From: an uncultured Butyrivibrio sp.
Lineage (GTDB): Bacteria; Bacillota; Clostridia; Lachnospirales; Lachnospiraceae
DNA length: 5,354 nucleotides
Reading direction: 5' to 3'
NCBI GenBank assembly: GCA_910577605.1
Contig: CAJTON010000045.1
Coordinates: 1 to 5,354, forward strand
Shown: piece after piece, positions 1 to 5,348 of the stretch
Position numbering within the stretch: the first letter of the stretch is position 1
Layout: each line of letters starts with the position of its first letter
Made by a program: the position numbers and the translations under genes
Notes under the pieces: generated by a model
What the model was told of the DNA's origin: nothing
What the model saw: the letters and a program-made list of their open reading frames with translations, nothing else
Database searches by the model: none

Positions 1-836
1 GCATGGGGATCGAGATGATAAACATACCCATGAACGAAGACGGTCCCGATATGGATATGGTCGAAAAGCTTGTGTCGGAGGACGCTTCGGTAAAGGGAAT
101 ATGGTGCGTGCCCAAATATTCAAATCCTCAGGGATATGTATATTCCGACGAGACGGTGAGAAGGTTCGCTTCTCTTAAGCCCGCGGCTGAGGATTTCAGG
201 ATCTATTGGGACAACGCTTACGCGATACATTATATATATGACGAGAGCATCGTGATTCCGGAGATCCTTACCGAATGTGCAAAAGCGGGAAATCCAGATA
301 TGGTCTACGAATTCTGTTCGACCTCGAAGATAAGCTACGCGGGTAGCGGTATTTCCGCGCTTGCTTCGTCGGCAGCCAATCTTGAATGGATAAAGAAAAG
401 ACTTACGGTTCAGACGATAAGCTACGACAAGATAAACCAGCTTCGCCATGTGCTTTATTTTAAAGACGGAGAGGGACTCAGGGCGCAGATGAAAAAGCAC
501 GCCGAATTCCTTAGACCGAAATTCGACGCCGTGCTTGAGATTCTTGAGAAGGAGCTTGGCGGAACGGGAGCCGGCACATGGATAAAGCCGCTCGGCGGAT
601 ACTTTATATCCTTTGACACTCTGCCCGGCTGCGCTAAAAATGTGGTGGACAAGTGTAAGGAGGCGGGCGTCGTGCTCACCGAGGCGGGAGCGCCGTTCCC
701 TTACGGCATCGACCCGCAGGACAGCAATATAAGGATAGCGCCCTCATATCCTTCTCCCGACGAGCTAAAGAAGGCTGCAAAGCTTTTTACGCTCTGCGTC
801 AAGATCGCGGCGATAGAGAAGCTTTTGTCGGAATAA
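1..836 (+). CDS. PLP-dependent aminotransferase, PF12897 / aspartate aminotransferase Ic type (5'-truncated by window edge)
   Basis: Fold-type I aminotransferase that transfers an amino group through pyridoxal phosphate, probably in the cytoplasm and probably on aspartate or a related amino acid. The frame is open at base 1, so the true start lies upstream; numbering here is from the first visible ATG at base 3. Visible landmarks are YSNPQG at 39-44 (N41 is the usual cofactor-contacting Asn), the YWDNAYAIH segment at 68-76 (D70 pairs with the pyridine N, Y73 with its O3'), STSK at 106-109 with K109 as the Schiff-base lysine, GGYFISF at 198-204, and R244 in NIRIAPSYPS as the substrate carboxylate arginine. 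The usual phosphate-binding Arg after the lysine is replaced by a small-residue segment (SGISALASS), which I recall as typical of the PF12897 group. About 277 of the expected 420-430 residues are present. A stem-loop follows the stop. Substrate is inferred from family only. Confidence 0.88.
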   Translation, partial: MGIEMINIPMNEDGPDMDMVEKLVSEDASVKGIWCVPKYSNPQGYVYSDETVRRFASLKPAAEDFRIYWDNAYAIHYIYDESIVIPEILTECAKAGNPDMVYEFCSTSKISYAGSGISALASSAANLEWIKKRLTVQTISYDKINQLRHVLYFKDGEGLRAQMKKHAEFLRPKFDAVLEILEKELGGTGAGTWIKPLGGYFISFDTLPGCAKNVVDKCKEAGVVLTEAGAPFPYGIDPQDSNIRIAPSYPSPDELKKAAKLFTLCVKIAAIEKLLSE

Positions 837-851
837 ATACGAACCGTTATC

Positions 852-902
852 ATGCCTTTGGCGGATCGCTATGCGCACAGCCGCATCTGCCGCCGAAGGC
901 GT
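852..902 (+). terminator. Long stem-loop between aminotransferase and proC; weak terminator or processing/leader element
   Basis: GCCTTTGGCGG (854-864) pairs with CCGCCGAAGGC (890-900) over 11 bp with one G-U wobble, and the stem can be extended by T853-G901 and A852-T902. Inside it, ATGCG (871-875) pairs with CGCAT (882-886) around a six-base loop, giving a two-tier hairpin with a small internal loop. The 3' flank is GTTATTAAATTAA, which is A/T-rich but has no clean T-run, so efficiency as an intrinsic terminator is doubtful. It lies 15 bases after the aminotransferase stop and 32 bases before the proC start. It could end the upstream transcript, protect a processed 3' end, or act in the proC leader. 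Confidence 0.6.
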
Positions 903-934
903 TATTAAATTAACAGACAGGGAGGATAAAATCA

Positions 935-1732
935 ATGAATACTTTTGGATTTATCGGAATGGGAAACATGGGACACGCGATGTTAAGCGGGATTATGAGG
1001 AGTTTTGACAAGAGCCAGATAATGTTTACCGACGCGTCCGACGTGGTAAGGGTCAGAGTGGGAGAGGAGACCGGGATAAAGGTAGCGCCCACGAATATCG
1101 AGCTTGCCAACAGCGTCAAGTACATAGTCCTCGCCATAAAGCCCCAGTATTACGACGAGGTCATAGGCGGGATAAAGAACGTGGTCAATCAGGACAAAAT
1201 AATCATCTCGCTTGCTCCGGGAATCACCTCCGAGGATATCAGAAAGAAATTCGATGCCAATGTGAGGGTGGTAAGGTGTATGCCGAATACTCCCGCCATG
1301 ATAGGCGAGGGAATGACGGGCGTAGCCTATGACCAGAAAGAGTACAACCTTGAGGAGATGGATGTTATCGCGCAGTTTTTCAGCTCCTTCGGAAGATTCA
1401 GCATAGTTGAGGAAAGGCTTCTTGATACTGTGACCTGCGTAAGCGGAAGCTCCCCCGCGTATGTGTATATGTTTATCGAGGCGCTTGCCGACAGCGCTGT
1501 AAAGTACGGAATGTCGAGGGCGGACGCTATTGAGTTTGCGGCGATGACGGTAAAGGGAGCGGCGGATATGGTGCTTTCGACGAAGGAGCATCCGGCGGTG
1601 CTAAAGGATCGGGTCTGCTCGCCCGGAGGAACAACGATAGCGGCTGTCGCCGCTCTTGAGGAGAACGGTTTCAGGCACGCTGTAATGGCGGCGACCGACA
1701 AATGTTATGAGAAATGTACGGGGATAAAATAA
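935..1732 (+). CDS. proC: Pyrroline-5-carboxylate reductase (ProC)
   Basis: Cytoplasmic enzyme that reduces 1-pyrroline-5-carboxylate to L-proline with NAD(P)H, the last step of proline synthesis. The 265-residue product has the usual family length. The N-terminal Rossmann domain begins GFIGMGNMG (5-13), the dinucleotide-binding loop; AIKPQ at 67-71 and MPNTPA at 116-121 are conserved ProC landmarks. The C-terminal all-helical dimerisation and substrate domain starts near 160 and contains SGSSPAYVY (170-178) and the signature around RVCSPGGTTIAAV (226-238). The start is supported by AGGGAGG at 919-925, nine bases upstream, and by the Rossmann strand starting four residues in. No promoter is obvious in the 98-base gap upstream, so it may be read through from the aminotransferase or start from a weak site. 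Its stop codon overlaps the next start by one base. Confidence 0.97.
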   Translation: MNTFGFIGMGNMGHAMLSGIMRSFDKSQIMFTDASDVVRVRVGEETGIKVAPTNIELANSVKYIVLAIKPQYYDEVIGGIKNVVNQDKIIISLAPGITSEDIRKKFDANVRVVRCMPNTPAMIGEGMTGVAYDQKEYNLEEMDVIAQFFSSFGRFSIVEERLLDTVTCVSGSSPAYVYMFIEALADSAVKYGMSRADAIEFAAMTVKGAADMVLSTKEHPAVLKDRVCSPGGTTIAAVAALEENGFRHAVMAATDKCYEKCTGIK

Positions 1733-2280
1733 TGGACGAGATAAAAAGAATCGACAGAAAATTGAGGTATTCCGGCGCGATAGTCGATATGTACACCGAT
1801 TATATGCAGATGCCGGACGGAAAGGTAGCCGAGTGGGATTATATCGCGCACCGCATGGGCGCCGCAGCGGTCGTTCCGGTGCTGGACAACGGAAACATAC
1901 TGATGGTGAAGCAGTACCGCAACGCTATCGGAAGATATACGCTTGAGATTCCCGCCGGGAGCCGCGACAGCACCGACGAGCCGACGCAGGTATGCGCCGC
2001 AAGGGAGCTTGAGGAGGAAACGGGTTACAAGGCGGGCAGCCTTGAGCTGCTTATAAAGGTCGCGACCACGGTAGCGTTCTGCAACGAGCAGATAGATGTA
2101 TATGTGGCGAGGGACTTAAAGCCCGCCAAGCAGCATCTTGACGAGGACGAGTTTGTGGACGTATGCGAATGCACGATCGACGAACTGACGGACAAAATAC
2201 TCGCGGGCGAGATTCAGGACAGCAAAACGCTCGGCGCTCTTTTGGCGTATAAGGAAAAGTATATTCACGCCGACGCATAA
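1732..2280 (+). CDS. nudF: Nudix hydrolase, ADP-ribose pyrophosphatase (NudF) family
   Basis: Cytoplasmic hydrolase of a nucleoside diphosphate linked to another group, most likely ADP-ribose or a relative, giving AMP plus a sugar phosphate. The 182-residue product has an N-terminal strand region (1-45, with EWDYIAHRMGAAAVVPV typical of NudF), then LEIPAG (71-76) and the Nudix helix RELEEETGY (91-99), whose E92, E95 and E96 should bind metal. The box has six rather than five residues between G76 and the acidic E83. The proline usually seen about 16 residues after the Nudix glycine in ADP-ribose pyrophosphatases is absent (the segment reads TTVAFCNE), so substrate is uncertain. I place the start at 1732: GGGGAT at 1720-1725 is well spaced, and the ATG shares its A with the proC TAA. 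An in-frame ATG at 1714 lies inside proC and lacks a good ribosome site. Position next to spoIIM- and xerD-like genes supports nudF. Confidence 0.87.
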   Translation: MDEIKRIDRKLRYSGAIVDMYTDYMQMPDGKVAEWDYIAHRMGAAAVVPVLDNGNILMVKQYRNAIGRYTLEIPAGSRDSTDEPTQVCAARELEEETGYKAGSLELLIKVATTVAFCNEQIDVYVARDLKPAKQHLDEDEFVDVCECTIDELTDKILAGEIQDSKTLGALLAYKEKYIHADA

Positions 2281-2303
2281 TCGGGACCTCTTTTTCATAA
2301 AAT
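2275..2303 (+). promoter_or_regulatory. Candidate sigma-E-type (sporulation) promoter for the spoIIM-like gene
   Basis: GCATAAT (2275-2281) matches six of seven positions of the sigma-E -35 consensus as I recall it (KMATATT). CATAAAAT (2296-2303) matches seven of eight positions of the -10 consensus (CATACAMT), and the spacer is 14 bases, within the usual range. It overlaps the nudF stop codon and the 5' arm of the terminator. In B. subtilis spoIIM is sigma-E controlled, which fits. The region is short and A/T-rich, so a chance match is possible. TAAAAT (2298-2303) could also serve as a sigma-A -10, but no matching -35 is visible. Confidence 0.4.
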
Positions 2304-2327
2304 TTAGTTATGGAAAAGAGGTTTTTT
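2286..2327 (+). terminator. Strong intrinsic terminator after nudF, overlapping the next start codon
   Basis: ACCTCTTTTTCATAA (2286-2300) pairs with TTATGGAAAAGAGGT (2308-2322) over 15 bp with a single T-G wobble. The loop is the seven bases 2301-2307, and a run of six T (2322-2327) follows. It starts five bases after the nudF stop, exactly where an operon-ending terminator is expected. The ATG of the spoIIM-like gene (2310-2312) lies within the 3' arm, so transcripts running through nudF would hide that start codon in the stem and largely terminate. Confidence 0.88.
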
Positions 2328-2852
2328 AACAATAATAAAAAGTACATACTGCTGCTTCCGGTGGCGATAATAATAGGAACAGTATTTGCTAATTTCGCAG
2401 GAATAACCGCAGTCAGACGCTGGGGAATTTTTTCGGGCGAATATATGGACAAATTCCTTTCCGTAAATATAGAGTTTTCGCGGGTGCTTTCGTTCGTGTT
2501 CCGCAAAAGGATACGCTTGTATGCAGTCGCCGTGCTTGCGTCCATGACGAAAATAAAGGACAAATTCGCGCTTGCCATATGCGCTTACTGGGGCTTCAGT
2601 GCCGGAGTGGTCATAGCGGCGCTGTCCATGCAGTACGGCACGAGATACCTTATCATATTTTTTTGCGGAATTTTATGCCATATGATATTGTACGGAATCG
2701 GAATTTATGCTATCTTTATGAATACAGGGAATGCCGACAGAAGGAAAAATGCGCTGAGGTATCTTGCGTCCGTTCTTATATATTCTTTGGGAATGGTCGC
2801 GGAGGCGGCGATGAACTGTTATATACTTCCGGCTGTCCTTATAAAGCACTGA
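2310..2852 (+). CDS. spoIIM: SpoIIM-like integral membrane protein (stage II sporulation protein M family)
   Basis: Probably a divergent SpoIIM, the polytopic scaffold of the SpoIID-SpoIIM-SpoIIP peptidoglycan-remodelling complex that drives engulfment in the mother-cell membrane. The 180-residue product has a short basic N-terminus and about five hydrophobic segments, near 12-31, 69-80, 86-107, 113-138 and 152-177. Landmarks shared with clostridial SpoIIM as I know them are an RxR motif before the second segment (R65, R67), WGFSAG (94-99), QYG (108-110) and a Phe/His/Tyr-rich fourth segment (FFCGILCHMILYGIG). The family usually runs to about 200 residues. Position between nudF- and xerD-like genes matches the Bacillus order minus fur. 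The start is odd: no Shine-Dalgarno, and the ATG sits in a terminator stem. However, a stop lies in frame at 2298, no other start codon precedes the first membrane segment, and the next Met (46) would delete that segment. Similarity is moderate, so the name is an inference. Confidence 0.7.
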   Translation: MEKRFFNNNKKYILLLPVAIIIGTVFANFAGITAVRRWGIFSGEYMDKFLSVNIEFSRVLSFVFRKRIRLYAVAVLASMTKIKDKFALAICAYWGFSAGVVIAALSMQYGTRYLIIFFCGILCHMILYGIGIYAIFMNTGNADRRKNALRYLASVLIYSLGMVAEAAMNCYILPAVLIKH

Positions 2853-2861
2853 GGAGAAGAA

Positions 2862-3743
2862 ATGGAAAATTTCGTGGAGCAGTATGCGCTTTGTCTGCAA
2901 ACGGAGAAAATGTCCGACAACACGGTAAAGGCATACCGCAGAGATCTTGGCAAGCTTTGCGGATACTTTGCAAAGCAGGGGCTTTATGACGTCACGAGGA
3001 TAACTTTTACGGACCTGAATTCATATATTCTGTCGCTTGAGCGGACAGGCAGTTCTCCGGCAACGGTTTCAAGGAATGTTTCCGTGGTCAAATCTTTTTT
3101 TACATGGCTTTTTTACATGAGGATAATAAACGATAATCCCGCCCGGAAACTGAAAGCGCCTAAAACGGCGCGATCCGTTCCGAAGATCATAACCGTGGAG
3201 GAGATGGACCGGCTGCTTTCGATACCTGACGTAAGTACGGTGAAGGGTATACGGGACAAGGCTATGCTTGAGCTTATGTACGCGACGGGGATGAGAACGG
3301 GCGAGGTCATTACGCTTAAAGCGGACGACATCAACTGCGGCATCGGGACGGTCACGCTGTATGACGGGGAAAAACAGCGTTGCATTATGTTCGGGAGTCA
3401 TGCGGCGGAGGCGGTCAGGCTGTATATGCGGCAGTCGCGGCCTAAGTTAGCAGACGGTAAGGACGGCGGTTTTCTTTTTCTGAATATGACTGGGAATCCT
3501 ATGACAAGACAGGGTTTCTGGAAGATAATAAAGCAGTACGGGGAGGCGGCGGGCCTTGGCGAGAGGCTTACTCCGCATACGTTCAGGCATTCTTTTGCGG
3601 CGCATATGATACAGAACGGAGCGGACATGAGAACGGTACAGGAGATGCTCGGGCACTCGGACATTTCCACAACTCAGGTTTACGCTTCTTTTGCGGACAG
3701 CAAGACGGCATCCGTTTACAGACAGGCGCATCCGAGAAAATAA
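2862..3743 (+). CDS. xerD: Tyrosine recombinase XerD (XerC/XerD family)
   Basis: Cytoplasmic site-specific recombinase that, with a XerC partner, resolves chromosome dimers at dif. The 293-residue length matches XerD (B. subtilis 296, from memory). The N-terminal core-binding SAM-like domain covers about 1-85 (TVKAYRRDLGKL at 21-32; VSVVKSFFTWL at 73-83). The catalytic domain (about 105-290) has the full set R145 (TGMRTGEV), K171 (GEKQR), H239 and R242 (PHTFRHSFAAH), H265 (LGHSDI) and nucleophile Y274 (TTQVYAS). Two motifs are off-type: TGMRTGE instead of the common TGLRxSE, and a short DGEKQR hairpin instead of GKGxKxR. Start is supported by GAGGAG at 2851-2856, which overlaps the upstream stop; the nine-base gap implies co-transcription with the spoIIM-like gene. 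XerD rather than XerC is chosen on the spoIIM neighbour; an orphan integrase is unlikely, given no mobile-element genes or att repeats. Confidence 0.85.
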   Translation: MENFVEQYALCLQTEKMSDNTVKAYRRDLGKLCGYFAKQGLYDVTRITFTDLNSYILSLERTGSSPATVSRNVSVVKSFFTWLFYMRIINDNPARKLKAPKTARSVPKIITVEEMDRLLSIPDVSTVKGIRDKAMLELMYATGMRTGEVITLKADDINCGIGTVTLYDGEKQRCIMFGSHAAEAVRLYMRQSRPKLADGKDGGFLFLNMTGNPMTRQGFWKIIKQYGEAAGLGERLTPHTFRHSFAAHMIQNGADMRTVQEMLGHSDISTTQVYASFADSKTASVYRQAHPRK

Positions 3744-3763
3744 TTAAGAGGACAGGTGAAAAA

Positions 3764-5137
3764 ATGAGTGATGAGAAAAAGAATGTAAGAAAAAAGAAAA
3801 AGGGCGGCGGCTCCTTAGGGGTGCTGATTGCTCTTGTTACAATTGCGCTGATACTTGTGATCGCGCTTATAGTTATCGTAATAAAGACTTCTAATCCGGG
3901 GCAGAAAAAAGAAAAGGTGCAGATCACGAAATCCGTGTGCATGGTAGAGGCGGGTATGGATATGAGTTCCGTCAAGGCGTCGGATTTTCTTCAGGGGGAT
4001 GAAACTCTTATCGCTTCCGCGGTGATCGATTCTTCCGCTGTGGATTTTCGTAAGCCGGGAGATTACACGGCGTCGATTACCTGCGGCGAAAAGGTTTATA
4101 ATATAAGCGTGAAAGTAGAGGACACCACGGCTCCGGTCATAACGCTTTCAAAGGAAAGCGCGTCGGGGATAATCGGAAGCCAGATAAACGCCTCTGATTT
4201 TATAGAAAAGGTTGAGGATGTTTCCGATTATACGGTGGGGATCGTAAAGGACGGCGCGGACGCCGCGCAGACGGTCACTCTGGATGCGGCGGGCGACTAT
4301 GTATTCAAGATCGTCGCAAAGGACGCGTACGGAAACTCGTCTGAGAAGCAGATAAGCGTAAAGGTTACGGATATAGATTACAGCAAGATTTTAAAGAGCG
4401 GTTCAAAGGTACAGATCGCGCCAGGCTCGAATTTCTCCGAGTTTCCTTCCGAACTCGTACCGTTCGGCTACGGCAACGAGGTGGATGATAAAAACAGACC
4501 GGGCGGATGCACTTGGTACGACAACAAGTGGGGGCAGTACGCGGCTGATTTCATACATCCTGACAGCAAGTATGTATTTCTTACCTTTGACGAGGGGTAT
4601 GAGTACGGGTATACTCCTAAGATTCTTGATACACTTAAAGAGAAGAATGTTAAGGCTGTATTTTTCTGTACGATGGATTTCGTCAAGTCGCATCCTGAAC
4701 TTGTGCAGAGGATGATAGATGAGGGACATGTCGTAGGCAATCACTCGCTCACGCACCCCGCCAAGGGAATACCGACGCTTTCGGTTGAGGATCAGATAAA
4801 AGAGGTTGACGAGGTCACCAAATATGTCAAGGAGAAGTTTAACTACGATATGTATCTTTTCCGTTTCCCGGAGGGCGCCTTCAGCGAGCAGAGCCTTGCG
4901 GTGGTGCAGAGTCTTGGGTACCGCTCTGTATTCTGGAGTTTTGCTCACAGGGATTGGTACACGGACGACCAGCCAAACGTTCAGGAGGCGCTGCAGAACG
5001 CGCTTGCCAAGGTACACGGCGGCGGCATAACCCTTCTCCACGCGGTCTCTCAGACAAACACCGAGATGTTAGCGGATTATATCGACGGCGTAAGGGCAAA
5101 AGGATTTGAGTTCGGATATTACGAAAAGATGGATTAA
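3764..5137 (+). CDS. Membrane-anchored polysaccharide deacetylase, PdaA-like, with two Ig-like domains
   Basis: Carbohydrate esterase family 4 enzyme expected to remove N-acetyl groups from peptidoglycan sugars outside the membrane. Order in the 457 residues: Lys/Arg-rich cytoplasmic tail (5-13), one transmembrane helix (17-40) without a signal-peptidase site, two tandem Ig-like/DUF5011-type beta domains (about 54-123 and 124-203), linker, then the CE4 domain (about 268-455). CE4 motifs are LTFDEGYEYGYT (273-284; D276 base, E277 in the metal-ligand position), GNHSLTH (325-331; H327 and H331 bind metal), RFPEG (367-371), VFWSFAHRDW (389-398) and LLHAVS (424-429). TFDxGYxxGYT is the PdaA pattern (TFDNGYENGYT in B. 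subtilis, from memory), not the general TFDDG, suggesting the muramic delta-lactam pathway of spore cortex. AGGTGA at 3754-3759 gives the start. It follows xerD by 20 bases, likely in one operon, and ends at a terminator. A vegetative role cannot be excluded. Confidence 0.9.
   Translation: MSDEKKNVRKKKKGGGSLGVLIALVTIALILVIALIVIVIKTSNPGQKKEKVQITKSVCMVEAGMDMSSVKASDFLQGDETLIASAVIDSSAVDFRKPGDYTASITCGEKVYNISVKVEDTTAPVITLSKESASGIIGSQINASDFIEKVEDVSDYTVGIVKDGADAAQTVTLDAAGDYVFKIVAKDAYGNSSEKQISVKVTDIDYSKILKSGSKVQIAPGSNFSEFPSELVPFGYGNEVDDKNRPGGCTWYDNKWGQYAADFIHPDSKYVFLTFDEGYEYGYTPKILDTLKEKNVKAVFFCTMDFVKSHPELVQRMIDEGHVVGNHSLTHPAKGIPTLSVEDQIKEVDEVTKYVKEKFNYDMYLFRFPEGAFSEQSLAVVQSLGYRSVFWSFAHRDWYTDDQPNVQEALQNALAKVHGGGITLLHAVSQTNTEMLADYIDGVRAKGFEFGYYEKMD
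3923..4372 (+). repeat. Tandem pair of Ig-like domains within the deacetylase
   Basis: Two consecutive domains of about 70-80 residues share the same order of landmarks: ASDF (72-75 and 143-146), GDY followed by alternating hydrophobic strands (99-101 and 177-179), and an ending of ISVKVED (114-120) or ISVKVTD (197-203). The second carries the TTAPVITL entry and KDAYGNSS loop typical of DUF5011/HYR-like domains. The similarity is at protein level and diverged, which points to an old domain duplication used as a stalk between membrane and catalytic domain. Confidence 0.65.
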
Positions 5138-5156
5138 GTAAGGTAGTGAAAATCAG

Positions 5157-5189
5157 AATCCCGTTCCGGTGAAGGAACGGGATTTTTTT
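5157..5189 (+). terminator. Intrinsic terminator after the deacetylase gene
   Basis: AATCCCGTTCC (5157-5167) pairs perfectly with GGAACGGGATT (5174-5184) around a six-base GGTGAA loop. A run of seven T (5183-5189) follows. It lies 19 bases after the stop and closes the spoIIM-xerD-deacetylase unit. Confidence 0.95.
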
Positions 5190-5238
5190 GCTTTATAAAG
5201 ACAAAGTAAGCGAAGTATAGAAAGTTGTGGTGTGATGA

Positions 5239-5267
5239 TTGACGTACAAATATATATGTGCTAGAAT
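5239..5267 (+). promoter_or_regulatory. Sigma-A promoter with extended -10 for a gene beyond the window
   Basis: TTGACG (5239-5244) is a five-of-six match to the -35 box. After exactly 17 bases comes TAGAAT (5262-5267), five of six for the -10 box, preceded by TGC, which makes it an extended -10. The spacer is A/T-rich. Transcription should start near 5274, giving a leader of about 80 bases before a gene starting past the window end. Confidence 0.85.
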
Positions 5268-5348
5268 TATAAGAGATAAAGCTTAACATTGTCGTGTGTT
5301 CATAACTCGGATTTTAAACATAATATGTGCAGCATGATTTTGTGGAAT

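Noticed and set aside
852..908. An 18-codon ORF spanning the hairpin upstream of proC, as a possible leader peptide
   Set aside because: No ribosome binding site precedes its ATG, it has only one proline codon, and its Arg-rich end simply reflects the GC-rich stem.
983..1591. 202-codon antisense ORF opposite proC, and a 212-codon one opposite the deacetylase (4403-5041)
   Set aside because: Both are reverse-frame shadows of well-supported genes, with Arg/His/Tyr-rich products lacking any domain and no ribosome site.
2579..2989. 136-codon + strand ORF bridging the spoIIM-like and xerD genes
   Set aside because: It overlaps two real genes in another frame, has a Cys/Arg-rich non-protein-like composition and no ribosome site.
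2862..3743. The tyrosine recombinase as an integrase marking a mobile element
   Set aside because: It has XerD length and domain layout, sits in a conserved chromosomal gene order, and no flanking direct repeats, tRNA or phage genes are present.
3790..3796. A AAA AAG slippery heptamer near the deacetylase start, as a possible programmed -1 frameshift
   Set aside because: The Lys/Arg-rich tail before the membrane helix explains the A-run. The -1 frame ends after about 33 codons, and no stimulatory hairpin is visible downstream.
5235..5264. Nine-codon ORF beginning at 5235 in the 3' intergenic region
   Set aside because: It lies across the promoter, with its stop inside the -10 box, and no ribosome site precedes it.
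5311..5340. Possible dif-like site near xerD (minus strand contains ATTATGT)
   Set aside because: Only one half-arm resembles a Firmicute dif; over 28 bases about half the positions match, which is expected by chance in A/T-rich DNA.
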